A stretch of DNA of 64,000 bases from the NCBI GenBank assembly GCA_048550195.1, contig JBLYYR010000111.1:1-64000 (forward strand). The letters are read 5' to 3'. Below, piece by piece: positions 21,724 to 30,691 of this stretch. A program made the translations under genes and the position numbers. The number at the start of each line of letters is the position of its first letter. Positions within the stretch are counted from its first letter, which is position 1. This stretch comes from BMS3Bbin11 sp048550195. GTDB lineage: Bacteria; Pseudomonadota; Gammaproteobacteria; BMS3Bbin11. Below the pieces are notes generated by a model. The model was not told where the DNA came from and did no database searches. It was given only the letters and a program-made list of their open reading frames with translations.

Positions 21724-23256
21724 ATGCTGTTCAACTTTGAATGCACCGAGCTCGGCTGCCCGAAAAATGACATCCTGTCCGGGCTGACGGTTGCCCTGGC
21801 ACTGGTTCCGGAGGCTGTCGCATTTGCCTTTGTTGCAGGCGTTGAACCGCTGGTAGGTCTGTATGCCGCCTTTATGGTGGGGTTGATCACTGCTGTAATA
21901 GGCGGCCGCCCGGGGATGATATCCGGTGCTACCGGTGCATTAGCGGTGGTCATGGTTAGCCTGGTGGCCCAGCATGGCGTTGAATATCTGTTCGCAGCTG
22001 TCGTGCTGATGGGCTTGATCCAGGTGCTGGTCGGCGTATTGCGTCTAGGTAAATTCATTCGCATGGTACCGTACCCGGTAATGCTGGGTTTTGTTAATGG
22101 TCTGGCAATTGTCATTTTTCTGGCACAACTCAGTACTTTTCAGACCAAAGACAGCAATGGTGACATGCAATGGCTGCAGGGTGAGCAACTCTGGATCATG
22201 CTGGGCCTGGTAATGTTGACCATGGCAATCATACGTTACCTGCCAAAGCTGACGAAGGCTATTCCATCTTCACTGGCGGCGATTCTTGTCGTCAGCCTGC
22301 TGGTAATTGTACTTGGCATGGACAGTCGCACTGTTGGCGACCTGGCTTCAATCGCGGGAAGCCTGCCGCAGTTTCATATCCCTATGGTGCCATTCAGCTG
22401 GGAGACATTAATAATTATCCTGCCATATTCAATTATTCTGGCTGCAGTTGGCCTGATAGAGTCCTTGCTGACACTTAGTCTGATTGATGAACTCACTGAC
22501 ACCCGCGGCCGTGGCAACAAGGAATGTGTAGGCCAGGGTGTAGCGAATTCTGTGACGGGCATGTTTGGTGGCATGGGCGGTTGTGCCATGATCGGGCAGA
22601 GCATGATTAATGTTAACTCCGGTGGCCGGGGGCGGTTATCCGGAATCTCAGCTGCTCTTTTTTTACTGGCATTTATCCTGTATGCATCAGGCCTTATTGA
22701 GATGATCCCTCTGGCTGCACTGACGGGAGTGATGTTCATGGTTGTGATTGGTACCTTTGAATGGTCCAGTTTCCGTATTATCGGTAAAATCCCACTCAGT
22801 GATGCATTTATACTGATACTGGTTTCCGGAGTGACTGTTGCGACTGACCTGGCCATCGCTGTAGTGGTAGGCGTGATCGTCTCTGCGCTTGTCTTTGCCT
22901 GGCAGCATGCAAAACATATTAATGTCAAAAGTTATATAAATGAAATGGAAGGCAAGGTCTATGAACTGGAAGGGCCGTTATTTTTTGCTTCGGTCAAGAA
23001 TTTTCAGGATCTATTCGACCCGAAAAATGACCCGGACGATGTCGTAGTGGAATTCCAGAATTCACGCGTATACGATCATTCGGCAATTGAGGCAATCGAT
23101 ACGCTTGCAGAACGCTATCTCAATGTTGAAAAGCGTCTTCATTTACGTCACCTCAGTCCTGAGTGCATAAAATTATTGAAGAAAGCCGGTGACCTGGTAG
23201 AAGTCAATATGATAGAAGACCCACGCTATCATGTCGCCGATGATCAGCTTGCCTGA
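21724..23256 (+). CDS. SulP family anion transporter with STAS domain
   Basis: A 510-residue inner-membrane protein with about 10-14 membrane segments and a C-terminal cytoplasmic STAS domain (about residues 410-500: YELEGPLFFASVKNFQDLF, VVVEFQNSRVYDHSAIEAID). The N-terminus DILSGLTVALALVPEAVAFA and GLYAAFMVGLITAVIGGRPG are SulP hallmarks. Members carry sulfate, bicarbonate or other anions, often with Na+ or H+. The sequence resembles the BicA-type bicarbonate transporter group in outline, but the substrate cannot be fixed. ATG 21724 has AGAGG seven bases upstream. It seems to be a single-gene unit. Confidence 0.92.
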   Translation: MLFNFECTELGCPKNDILSGLTVALALVPEAVAFAFVAGVEPLVGLYAAFMVGLITAVIGGRPGMISGATGALAVVMVSLVAQHGVEYLFAAVVLMGLIQVLVGVLRLGKFIRMVPYPVMLGFVNGLAIVIFLAQLSTFQTKDSNGDMQWLQGEQLWIMLGLVMLTMAIIRYLPKLTKAIPSSLAAILVVSLLVIVLGMDSRTVGDLASIAGSLPQFHIPMVPFSWETLIIILPYSIILAAVGLIESLLTLSLIDELTDTRGRGNKECVGQGVANSVTGMFGGMGGCAMIGQSMINVNSGGRGRLSGISAALFLLAFILYASGLIEMIPLAALTGVMFMVVIGTFEWSSFRIIGKIPLSDAFILILVSGVTVATDLAIAVVVGVIVSALVFAWQHAKHINVKSYINEMEGKVYELEGPLFFASVKNFQDLFDPKNDPDDVVVEFQNSRVYDHSAIEAIDTLAERYLNVEKRLHLRHLSPECIKLLKKAGDLVEVNMIEDPRYHVADDQLA

Positions 23257-23265
23257 TAAAAAACG

Positions 23266-23300
23266 TTTTACGTTTTACGTTTTACGTATTAGGTTTTACG
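23266..23300 (+). repeat. Short tandem array of TTTTACG heptamers
   Basis: Three exact TTTTACG units (23266-23286), a variant TATTAGG and another exact unit (23294-23300) follow the SulP stop by ten bases. It is a simple tandem repeat in the gap before the DUF350-like gene. No stem or T run typical of a terminator is present. Confidence 0.7.
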
Positions 23301-23411
23301 GTTGAATGCTTCGAACTTCGAATGGTTGAAGGTTTTCCAATCTAAGACTATGCTTTCTGATAGATCTTAGTGTAATGTTGGTAAATATTCATATATCAGG
23401 GGGCTGTGTTA

Positions 23412-23630
23412 ATGGATCCACTCATACTGAATTTCCTGTATGCCATCATGGGAGGGTTTGTCACTCTCGGTTTCATGTGGCTGGGCTGCAAACTGTTTAA
23501 CCACACTGTTAATTTCAGCATAGGCAAAGAGTTAAAAAACGGAAATACCGCTGTCGGTTTGATGGTAATGGGCATGTTTATCGGTATCGGTATTGCGCTG
23601 GGGCTAGTGGTTGGGCTAGGTCTAAACTGA
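23412..23630 (+). CDS. DUF350-like small membrane protein
   Basis: A 72-residue protein with two membrane segments (about residues 5-27 and 45-70) linked by a loop KLFNHTVNFSIGKELKNGN, the pattern of one DUF350 unit. The C-terminal segment is Gly-rich (GMFIGIGIALGLVVGLGLN). A strong AGGGGG lies eight bases before ATG 23412, which decides this start over the upstream GTG at 23406. Function of DUF350 is unknown. Its stop overlaps the start of a lytic transglycosylase gene, so the two are translated together. Confidence 0.7.
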   Translation: MDPLILNFLYAIMGGFVTLGFMWLGCKLFNHTVNFSIGKELKNGNTAVGLMVMGMFIGIGIALGLVVGLGLN

Positions 23631-24226
23631 TGCAGGGTCGGAGTCTACTAGCTACCCTGGTAGTTATTATATTGTTGCCTGGTATTGCGTATGCGACAGC
23701 CAATAGCGTACGCCACGATTTAAAATCGAAGGCATGGACGACAAAATACGACCATCATTTTCGTAAATACACCAAACGCTACTTTGGCCCAAACTTTGAT
23801 TGGCGCTGGTTTAAGTCCCAGGGGATAGCTGAATCAGGCCTGCGTGACAAAGCTCGTAGCAGTGTAGGTGCGGTGGGTGTAATGCAAATATTGCCCAGCA
23901 CCTATGCAGATATTCACAAAAAGAGCCCGTATCTGTCCTCCGGCACCTTGTCAGACCCGCGATGGAACATCGCTGCTGGAATATTCTATGACCGTATTCT
24001 CTACAAACGCTGGAAAATGAAATTAAAACAATCGACGCCTGAAAATGATCTGTACATGACATTTGCCAGTTATAATGCGGGTCACGGTAAGATATCGAAA
24101 GTTCTCAAAAAGACAAAGCAACAAAAGAAAAATGTAGAGGGCTGGGATGACATCAAGCAGCATGTCCCATTGCAGACACGCCACTATGTAAATCGCATCA
24201 AGTTCCTCATGGGTAAAGACTCCTGA
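23630..24226 (+). CDS. Lytic transglycosylase, SLT domain
   Basis: A 198-residue secreted enzyme: signal peptide (residues 1-22) then an SLT domain that cleaves glycan strands of peptidoglycan to give 1,6-anhydro ends. The catalytic Glu is in QGIAESGLRDKARS at about residue 68, followed by GAVGVMQILPSTY and ASYNAGHGKISKVL, all SLT hallmarks. It has no solute-binding or LysM domain, so it is a minimal enzyme. ATG 23630 overlaps the stop of the DUF350-like gene. Its products are the substrates of the AmpD recycling pathway encoded some 4 kb upstream. Confidence 0.9.
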   Translation: MQGRSLLATLVVIILLPGIAYATANSVRHDLKSKAWTTKYDHHFRKYTKRYFGPNFDWRWFKSQGIAESGLRDKARSSVGAVGVMQILPSTYADIHKKSPYLSSGTLSDPRWNIAAGIFYDRILYKRWKMKLKQSTPENDLYMTFASYNAGHGKISKVLKKTKQQKKNVEGWDDIKQHVPLQTRHYVNRIKFLMGKDS

Positions 24227-24369
24227 ATTACCCTGTAGCGAGCTGGTGATAAAATATTTGCAGGTATTACTCCTGCTGATACAGGATTAATTGATTCATT
24301 TTTTTCTGTCTTTTTAGGCAGGGACATGTATAAACTCCACTCACTAATAATTGTGCTAATGAGGTTGAT

Positions 24370-25137
24370 ATGCGCAGAATTCTAATGCCTGTAGTTTTTA
24401 TCCTGATCCTGTTCAGTATGTCAGTTACTGCCTCTGACATTGATCGGGAAAAACGCCTGGCCAGTGAAATCATCGACAGCATCATTGACGGTGATGCGGT
24501 ATTCCTGAAATCAGGTGATCATGAATTTCTGGGGATTTACACCGTGGCCGATGAGGCAAAAGGAGCTGTTATTATCATGCATGGACGCGGTTTTCATCCA
24601 GACTGGGGTGATGTCGCCAATCCCTTGCGTGTAGGACTGGCAGAGCGAGGCTGGAACACCTTTTCAATACAGATGCCGGTACTGGAAAAGGAGGCAAAAT
24701 ATTATGACTACGTGGAGATCTTTCCGGAAGCCTTCCCAAGAATTGACGCCGCCATTGATTTTCTGAAAGAAAAGGCAAATAAAAAGATAATATTGATCGC
24801 GCACAGTTGCAGTGTACACATGGCAATGGCCTGGGTAGATGCAGGGCATCTGCGAGATCTTGATGCCTTTATTGGTATAGGTATGGGGGCCGTTGATTAT
24901 AAGCAGCCGATGCAAAAGCCTTTCCCGCTGGAACAAATAAAAGTACCCGTTCTTGATGTGTTCGGGCAGGATGAATACCCTGCAGTGAAAAGAGGTGCGC
25001 CCGAGCGACTGTCTGCAATAAAAAAGGCAGGTAATAAGAAGTCAGCTCAGGTGACCGTGCCGAATGCAAATCATTATTTCACTGATCAGGGTGAGGCCCT
25101 GCTGGAAGTTGTCACCCCATGGCTGAATGATTTGTAA
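24370..25137 (+). CDS. DUF3530 family exported alpha/beta hydrolase-like protein
   Basis: A 255-residue protein with a signal peptide (MRRILMPVVFILILFSMSV, cleavage near TASD). The core has the strands and loops of an alpha/beta hydrolase: GAVIIMHGRGFHPDWGDV, IILIAHSCSVHMAMAW in place of a standard G-x-S-x-G elbow, and a late NANHYFTDQGEALLE that could hold the catalytic His. This agrees with DUF3530. The substrate is unknown. It stands alone between the transglycosylase and a BtuF-like gene, with more than 140 bases before it. Confidence 0.8.
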   Translation: MRRILMPVVFILILFSMSVTASDIDREKRLASEIIDSIIDGDAVFLKSGDHEFLGIYTVADEAKGAVIIMHGRGFHPDWGDVANPLRVGLAERGWNTFSIQMPVLEKEAKYYDYVEIFPEAFPRIDAAIDFLKEKANKKIILIAHSCSVHMAMAWVDAGHLRDLDAFIGIGMGAVDYKQPMQKPFPLEQIKVPVLDVFGQDEYPAVKRGAPERLSAIKKAGNKKSAQVTVPNANHYFTDQGEALLEVVTPWLNDL

Positions 25138-25255
25138 CATCGTATTTGTATTGCACGATCAGTGTGTGCTTATACCGGGTTAGTTTAAGGATGCTGGCAC
25201 CTGCGGATGAAGTTCGTTGAAATTTAATAGCACTGGTTTGATAGAGAAGGGCATA

Positions 25256-26074
25256 ATGCTATGCATCGTGCATTTTTTTATTTTTGCACATTCCTCAACT
25301 GCAGTGGCCGCTCAGATAGAACCGCAACGCATCGTTACACTTTCTCCCCACCTGGCAGAGCTTGTATTTTCCCTTGGCGCAGGACACCAGCTAGTCGGAG
25401 TAGTAGAGCACAGTAATTACCCGCAACAGGTAAATTATATTCCACGTATAGGCAGTGCTTCGGGGCTGGATATAGAACAAATTCTATCAATTAAACCGGA
25501 TCTTGTGCTCGCATGGCAAAGAGGGTCACGAGACGCAGATATTAAAAAATTGAAAGAACTTGGTCTTCGAGTTGTCAGTATCAAGAGCGAGTCACTGGAA
25601 GATATTCCTGAATCATTAAAAATTCTGGGTGAATTACTAAACCGGCAGCAGCGGTCATCAACGATGATTGAGCTGTTTAATAAACAACTGAAGACGATTT
25701 CTGATAAGTACAGGGATCAGGCAGTTTATCGGGTTTTTATTGAGATCTCATCACAGCCCTTGATGGGCCTGACTAACCGAGATCCATTTGCAGCAGGTCT
25801 GCAACTGTGTGGCTTGAAAAATATTTTTTCAAATATGGACAAGGGAGCAATAATTACAGATCTGGAGTCAATATTAAGCAGAGATGTCGCGTATGTCCTG
25901 TTAAGACAGAAAACGACAAGCAATGATTATGATGCTCGTAAGAAATTTTATCAGATCAATGATTACAGTACGATTGGATTTGTCAGTTTTGATGAAAATA
26001 CTGCATTCCGGCAGACACCACGTTTGCTTGAAGCTGTTGATGAAGTTTGTGGTGCAGTATATGGATTAAATTGA
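25256..26074 (+). CDS. BtuF-like cobalamin ABC transporter binding protein
   Basis: A 272-residue periplasmic binding protein (PF01497 type). After a signal peptide (LCIVHFFIFAHSSTAVAA) come QRIVTLSPHLAELVFSLGAG, VGVVEHSNYPQQV and KPDLVLAWQRG, which fit BtuF/FecB-like proteins. It would capture B12 in the periplasm for an inner-membrane ABC transporter; no BtuC or BtuD gene is beside it. The frame is open from a TTG at 25217, but ATG 25256 has GAAGG about six bases upstream and gives a proper signal peptide. It converges on the B12 genes at 26091. Confidence 0.82.
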   Translation: MLCIVHFFIFAHSSTAVAAQIEPQRIVTLSPHLAELVFSLGAGHQLVGVVEHSNYPQQVNYIPRIGSASGLDIEQILSIKPDLVLAWQRGSRDADIKKLKELGLRVVSIKSESLEDIPESLKILGELLNRQQRSSTMIELFNKQLKTISDKYRDQAVYRVFIEISSQPLMGLTNRDPFAAGLQLCGLKNIFSNMDKGAIITDLESILSRDVAYVLLRQKTTSNDYDARKKFYQINDYSTIGFVSFDENTAFRQTPRLLEAVDEVCGAVYGLN

Positions 26075-26090
26075 AGTACCAAGTTTCAAG

Positions 26091-26648
26091 TTACCGGGGC
26101 TTTTTCTTGCTATGTTGCCAGAGAACATCGGGCTGGCCGCTGGCTTTGTTAATAAAACGAGCCATGACAAATAACAGGTCAGACAGTCTATTCAGGTAGC
26201 CAGAGACAACTGTTGATACTTCATCAGATCGTGACAGGCTAACTACATCTCGTTCGGCTCGTCGACACACGCTGCGGGCAACATGACTAATTGCAGCAGC
26301 CCTGCATCCGCCAGGCAGGATAAAATCCTCAAGTGGATCAAGCTCCTGGTTCATGCGGTCTAATTGCTGTTCAAGCCATGTTATTGATTCGGGTTGCATG
26401 ATTTTTTGGTCAGGCATGCTCAATTCACCTCCCATATCGAACAGGTGGTGTTGTATTTCTGTCAATAGGTCATGACTATCTTGATCAATTTCTTCACAAA
26501 CGATTAGGCCAAGCAGGCTATTAAGTTCATCAATACTGCCTATAGCTGAAATGCGAAGGGAGTCCTTATCTATCCTCGATCCATCGCTGATTCCTGTTGT
26601 ACCGTCATCGCCTGTACGTGTGTAGATTTTTGAAAGTCGGTAGCCCAT
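26091..26648 (-). CDS. Cob(I)alamin adenosyltransferase, PduO type
   Basis: A 185-residue cytoplasmic enzyme that transfers the adenosyl group from ATP to cob(I)alamin. The N-terminus KIYTRTGDDGTTGISDGSRI binds ATP, and SIDELNSLLGL and RAERDVVSLSR are the conserved PduO-type segments. A ribosome binding site AGGAT is eight bases before the start. It lies downstream of btuB and tonB on the same strand with a gap of about 130 bases, so it may belong to the same riboswitch-controlled transcript or have its own promoter. Together with btuB and the BtuF-like gene it points to B12 uptake and salvage. Confidence 0.92.
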   Translation of the reverse strand: MGYRLSKIYTRTGDDGTTGISDGSRIDKDSLRISAIGSIDELNSLLGLIVCEEIDQDSHDLLTEIQHHLFDMGGELSMPDQKIMQPESITWLEQQLDRMNQELDPLEDFILPGGCRAAAISHVARSVCRRAERDVVSLSRSDEVSTVVSGYLNRLSDLLFVMARFINKASGQPDVLWQHSKKKPR

Positions 26649-26777
26649 GGTTTTTATCCTACTATGAGTTGGTCGTGATTCTTGTGCATGAGCAGAATGA
26701 GTTTCAATGGTTAACGGTATTAGATCTTAGGCGTACGCATTTAGATAAAATACAATACGTATATCGTAACACGTAGT

Positions 26778-27533
26778 TTAGTCTGTTAAACGATATAGCA
26801 CTTCTATTTCAGTATCTGCCGCCTGTATGGTCAAGTTGGATGCAACCTGGAGTCTGCCGATACTCTGTATTGTTTTTCGCGCATTTTCATCGAGCACCCT
26901 GTGCCCGGATGAGCGGGCGACGCGTACCTGATTTAGTGAGCCATCATCCTCAATGTGTAATGACAGGCCAACCAGACCTTCCCAACCCATGCGCCGTGCC
27001 AAACGCGGATAGGTGAATCGTGCTCTGATGATTTCTTTCAGCTGTTGTCTCAGGTGATTCAATGGAATATTTTTTACGTTAGCCGTTGCTGAATTAGCTG
27101 TTTTATCATCAGTTAATATTTCAGTATCATTGTTGCTGTGAACAGAAGATTTAACAGAATTACTTCTGGGAGAAATGTTTTTCTCAGGTTTAAGACTTTG
27201 CGTGCTATTTTTGTTGTCAGTGTCAACTTTACCGGTTGGTTTAACGGAAAGAGGTAAAGCCGTAGTCTTAATTTCAGTAACAGGTTTTTGTTGAGGTGCC
27301 TGTTGGATAATTTCCGGCTTATTCTCCGTTGCAGTTATTTGCTTTGAACCTGGAGACGATCGTGAGGAAATCACAGTAACCTGGAGTGGGCTTGCAAAGT
27401 CTACATATAGTTTATTTTCAGATTTGTTATCTGGTATGGCAAGAAAAATTCCATGTGCCAGCACAGAAAGAAGTACAAACCACCCCAGTAAGGTAGTTGG
27501 CTTACTCGATTTTGCGGGATGGTTTTCTTGCAT
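26778..27533 (-). CDS. tonB: TonB energy transducer
   Basis: A 251-residue protein with a short cytoplasmic N-terminus, one membrane segment (about residues 16-32, LLGWFVLLSVLAHGIFLAI), a long Lys/Ser/Thr-rich periplasmic linker, and a C-terminal TonB domain (about 165-251: RFTYPRLARRMGWEGLVGL and SSGHRVLDENARKTI). TonB passes energy from the ExbBD motor to outer-membrane receptors. The linker is poor in the Pro-Glu/Pro-Lys repeats of classical TonB. It starts four bases after btuB, so it is probably dedicated to that receptor. No exbB or exbD gene lies in this window. Confidence 0.9.
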   Translation of the reverse strand: MQENHPAKSSKPTTLLGWFVLLSVLAHGIFLAIPDNKSENKLYVDFASPLQVTVISSRSSPGSKQITATENKPEIIQQAPQQKPVTEIKTTALPLSVKPTGKVDTDNKNSTQSLKPEKNISPRSNSVKSSVHSNNDTEILTDDKTANSATANVKNIPLNHLRQQLKEIIRARFTYPRLARRMGWEGLVGLSLHIEDDGSLNQVRVARSSGHRVLDENARKTIQSIGRLQVASNLTIQAADTEIEVLYRLTD

Positions 27534-27537
27534 ACTG

Positions 27538-29373
27538 TTAACGAATATTCATGTACCGTATATCAAAAAAGGCAGAACGACCTGCTGTGTTAAATCCATC
27601 GGCAAGTTGATATTCCTCATCGGTGATATTTTCCAGGCGCAGGCCAACATGAATCAGCTTGCCAAATGATTTGGTTGCTGAAAGGTTTAGTATGCTAAAG
27701 GCATCAAGAATGATGTCGCTGTATGCGGAATCAGGGCGCTCACCGGTATATGTTAGCTGGGCGCTTGCTGAATAACTACTGCCGACATAGCGTCCTGTCA
27801 GGCTGTACTTTTCTTTTGCCCGGCGCGCCAGCTGCTTGTCTGTCGTCAGGTCTTTTGGGTCCTGGTAGGTTGCATCGGCATCAACCACGTACGGCCCTTT
27901 GCGAAACGAATAGACGAGTTCAATACCACGAGTACGGGTTTCATCAATATTTTCATTACGTCCTGGAATTGGGCCATTGAATCCATCCGGGTCGACAAAG
28001 TTTATCAGGTTGTCAATTTCATTCTGGAAGACGCTTACCCGTGTGCGATGGACTGATGAAGGATTGACGCGAGCACTCAGTTCAATGCTTGTTGATGTTT
28101 CTGGTGCCAGATCCGGGTTGCCACCGAAGCCAAAACGATCTGTGCTGCCTGGAGCACGGAAACCGGTAGCAAGGGATGCGATCAGCTTCGTTGCCTGGCT
28201 GGCCTGATAACCATAGCTCAGTTCACCGGTCGTTTTTCCATCAAAAGCACTATAGTCTGTGTAACGCAGGCCTGCGGTAATTTGATTGGCTCCAGATTCG
28301 AACTGATCCTGTACATAGATGCCAACGGTATCTGTGTCTTCATCAAACCCGGCACCGAAGGACAGTGATTTGGCATTTTCCCGATAGGTCTGTAAGCCGG
28401 CTGTTACAAGATTTGCGGTACCTATGACGATATCATTCTGCCAGTCCAGTTCATAGCGGGTAGTTTTCAGGAAATCAGTTGATTGTCTTTGCTGGATATC
28501 ATCTTTGAAGTAGCTGAGTTTAATCTTACTTACCCAATTTTCCATAGCATTGATATTTGCCTTCAGAGACGAGGTTGAATTTGTATAATCCTGAGCAACC
28601 GGGGTTAGAAAGAAATCATAATAATCTGTTCGCCCACGACTGCCAATGAATTGGAAATCAAGGTCTGTATTGCCAAAGGTATTGCCCAGTTTCAGGTTAA
28701 TGCTGTCATTTTTGTACGGGCTGTCATTATCGGCTTCAGTGCGGGTGGGAAAACCGTCTGTACGAGCGCCAGATAAATCAATACCAAGACGAACATCACC
28801 ATCTTTACGATGAAAGCTGGCAGAGAGTTCCTGAGTGTTGAAGCTGCCAAATCGCCAGCCCGCTTCTGTGGTCTCACCCTGACGGGTAAATATTTGAATG
28901 ACGCCACCCAGTGCATCAGAACCATAGAGGGTGGAACGAGGCCCCATAATGACTTCAATACGGTCAATCATATTCAGGGGGATATTCTGTATGGCTGCAA
29001 CGCCTATAGTGCCCGGGTTGATCTTGACGCCATCAATCATGAGGAGAGTGTGATCACTTTCAGCACCACGGATAAAAATAGATGAAGTCTGACCTGGCCC
29101 ACCATTGCTGGCAATATCTATACCTGCTTTGGTGCGCAATACATCGGCGACAGAAAGTGCCTGAGACTCAATAATTTCCTTACGGTTTATCACGGTACTT
29201 GTTGCAAGTACCTGATCAGCATGGGTAGCTGTACGTGTTGCAGTGACAATGACCGGGTTATCAATATCGTTCGTATTAGTTTGATTCTGATCTGCCAGAG
29301 AGATAACAGGCGACAGTGTTAGAAGAGAGGTGATGGCAGCGGTAACCGCTGAAATACAGGTAATATTTTGCAT
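27538..29373 (-). CDS. btuB: TonB-dependent cobalamin receptor, BtuB-like
   Basis: A 611-residue outer-membrane receptor. It has a signal peptide, a TonB box-like DNPVIVTATRT near residue 38, a plug domain (VLRTKAGIDIASNGGPGQTS, SIFIRGAESDHTLLMIDGVK, RIEVIMGPRSTLYGSDALGG) and a 22-strand barrel ending in AFFDIRYMNIR. A cobalamin riboswitch in its leader (29467-29658) makes B12 or a related corrinoid the likely substrate. tonB follows by four bases. The length is normal for BtuB. Confidence 0.93.
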   Translation of the reverse strand: MQNITCISAVTAAITSLLTLSPVISLADQNQTNTNDIDNPVIVTATRTATHADQVLATSTVINRKEIIESQALSVADVLRTKAGIDIASNGGPGQTSSIFIRGAESDHTLLMIDGVKINPGTIGVAAIQNIPLNMIDRIEVIMGPRSTLYGSDALGGVIQIFTRQGETTEAGWRFGSFNTQELSASFHRKDGDVRLGIDLSGARTDGFPTRTEADNDSPYKNDSINLKLGNTFGNTDLDFQFIGSRGRTDYYDFFLTPVAQDYTNSTSSLKANINAMENWVSKIKLSYFKDDIQQRQSTDFLKTTRYELDWQNDIVIGTANLVTAGLQTYRENAKSLSFGAGFDEDTDTVGIYVQDQFESGANQITAGLRYTDYSAFDGKTTGELSYGYQASQATKLIASLATGFRAPGSTDRFGFGGNPDLAPETSTSIELSARVNPSSVHRTRVSVFQNEIDNLINFVDPDGFNGPIPGRNENIDETRTRGIELVYSFRKGPYVVDADATYQDPKDLTTDKQLARRAKEKYSLTGRYVGSSYSASAQLTYTGERPDSAYSDIILDAFSILNLSATKSFGKLIHVGLRLENITDEEYQLADGFNTAGRSAFFDIRYMNIR

Positions 29374-29466
29374 ATTATGTCCTTAGTGTACCCGCCGTAC
29401 ACATGAAGAAGTGAAAGGTTTCCCGCAGGTCATGATTCGATAGAAGTTGACTTGCCGGGGTTTAGT

Positions 29467-29658
29467 CTCAGGCTGGTTTCCGGGCTTGTGAGCATTGAAG
29501 TCGTCTGCCTTCCCATGCGATTAGAACGATTAAATACATTCATACTGCACAGTGGCTGCTTAGAAGACTTCCCTCACTTACCGTTGCGGGGGCAGCGCCG
29601 GAATTGAACCGGCTTCCCATTTCATCCTACTGGATGGTATCCAGTAGAAATCCTGAGG
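29467..29658 (-). promoter_or_regulatory. Cobalamin riboswitch
   Basis: On the minus strand the leader of btuB carries hallmark parts of the cobalamin element: GGGAAGCCGGT, then CTGCCCCCGCAACGGTAAGT, and the B12 box GCCACTG. Closing arms CCTCAGG (29658-29652) and CCTGAG (29472-29467) can pair as P1. The riboswitch ends 93 bases before the btuB start. When adenosylcobalamin binds, these elements usually block translation or cause early termination. The genes under it are btuB and tonB, perhaps also the adenosyltransferase. Confidence 0.92.
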
Positions 29659-29728
29659 CTGGCGACTTTAAGTGATTGGGAGGTAAGTTTCAAGCTTCAG
29701 GACAAATGATGCAGAAAGCTAACTTTAT

Positions 29729-29756
29729 ATTACATTCTTAATCCTTGATCTATAAT
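29729..29756 (+). promoter_or_regulatory. Candidate sigma-70 promoter
   Basis: ATTACA at 29729-29734 and a perfect TATAAT at 29751-29756 are 16 bases apart. They lie about 58 bases before the ATG of the unknown gene at 29814 and would drive it. The opposite strand of this same stretch must hold the btuB leader promoter. Confidence 0.5.
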
Positions 29757-29813
29757 CTTAACAGGGTGGCGGCGAACCCAGAGTCACGGCATAATCTGTT
29801 TAAGGAGAATGAC

Positions 29814-30341
29814 ATGTCCCGGATTAATCAGATACAAATTCGCTTTTCTTCAATTGAAGACCGTATCGTCCTGCGGTTAAATACTGAAGATGCTTCAGAG
29901 TTTCGCTTCTGGATAACCCGGCGTTACTCAAAAGTACTTGTAGCGGCCTTGTTAGAGCTTTTACATTCGTCGGAAGAAGTTCAGGAATATTCAGAACAGA
30001 AAAATCAGAATGCGGTGATGACATTTCAGCATGAAGATGCCTTGTCTAAAGCTGATTTTGCCAGGTCTTTCGAGTCTCAGCCGAAGAATTTGCCGCTTGG
30101 AAATGAGCCGGTGCTACTTAGTAAATTAACGGTGAAGCAAACACCTGACGGTAACCCGATGTTGTGCATGTACCCTGAGCAGGGATCAGGTATCGACCTG
30201 GCCCTGCAACAGCAACTGCTCCATTCGATAAGTAAGCTGTTTGCTGATGCACTGATAGAGGCAGACTGGGATGTAAACTTCCTGCTCCCTGAGAGTAATA
30301 CCGATATACGGGAAGCAGAAAAACCAGTGCTGTTGAATTAA
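29814..30341 (+). CDS. Conserved protein of unknown function
   Basis: A 175-residue soluble protein. AAGGAG is seven bases before ATG 29814, giving the N-terminus MSRINQIQIRFSSIEDRI; the frame is open further upstream but the earlier ATG lacks such a site. Notable segments are LRLNTEDASEFRFWITRRY, VMTFQHEDALSKADFA, and late SISKLFADALIEADWDVNF. From memory this pattern occurs in a proteobacterial family without known function. It lacks signal and membrane segments. The gene faces the minus-strand unknown gene at 30347 with only five bases between stops. Confidence 0.75.
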   Translation: MSRINQIQIRFSSIEDRIVLRLNTEDASEFRFWITRRYSKVLVAALLELLHSSEEVQEYSEQKNQNAVMTFQHEDALSKADFARSFESQPKNLPLGNEPVLLSKLTVKQTPDGNPMLCMYPEQGSGIDLALQQQLLHSISKLFADALIEADWDVNFLLPESNTDIREAEKPVLLN

Positions 30342-30346
30342 TAGAA

Positions 30347-30691
30347 CTACCCGGTTTTCATTACGGGCTGTGTTTCGTTGTTGAGGACAGCAGTTGAGAC
30401 TTCACAGAGCTGATTCATCAGGCTTACTTTGCAAATGTCAGCATCATTTTGAATCAACAGGGTTGCCCGGGTAGCTTCGAGCATAGAAATGGTTATTTCA
30501 GGGTCTATGCATGCATCAAGGTGTCCGCAACTATTCTTTTTATAGAGATCTCGAACAAGTTTGGTAACGAATTTATGATGCACTGCATCCTCAGCAAGAA
30601 AAAAACGAATTTCATTCGCAGAATAGACCACAGGGATCTGATGCATGCCAATTTGCTCTGCCAGTAGCTGAATATATTTCCTGAATGTCAT
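30347..30691 (-). CDS. Hypothetical protein
   Basis: A 114-residue soluble protein starting MTFRKYIQLLAEQIGMHQIP, with three Cys (SCGHLDACID in the middle and one further on). I recognise no domain. A GGA-containing stretch lies before ATG 30691. It is transcribed toward the unknown gene at 29814. Codon use and length make it a plausible gene, but there is no functional clue from the context. Confidence 0.55.
   Translation of the reverse strand: MTFRKYIQLLAEQIGMHQIPVVYSANEIRFFLAEDAVHHKFVTKLVRDLYKKNSCGHLDACIDPEITISMLEATRATLLIQNDADICKVSLMNQLCEVSTAVLNNETQPVMKTG

Noticed and set aside
22374..22928. Minus-strand 184-codon frame opposite the SulP gene
   Set aside because: The SulP transporter on the plus strand is certain, and the reverse product is low-complexity without any motif.
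23266..23300. Tandem heptamers as a CRISPR-like array
   Set aside because: The units are seven bases with no spacers and no cas genes are nearby; this is a simple sequence repeat.
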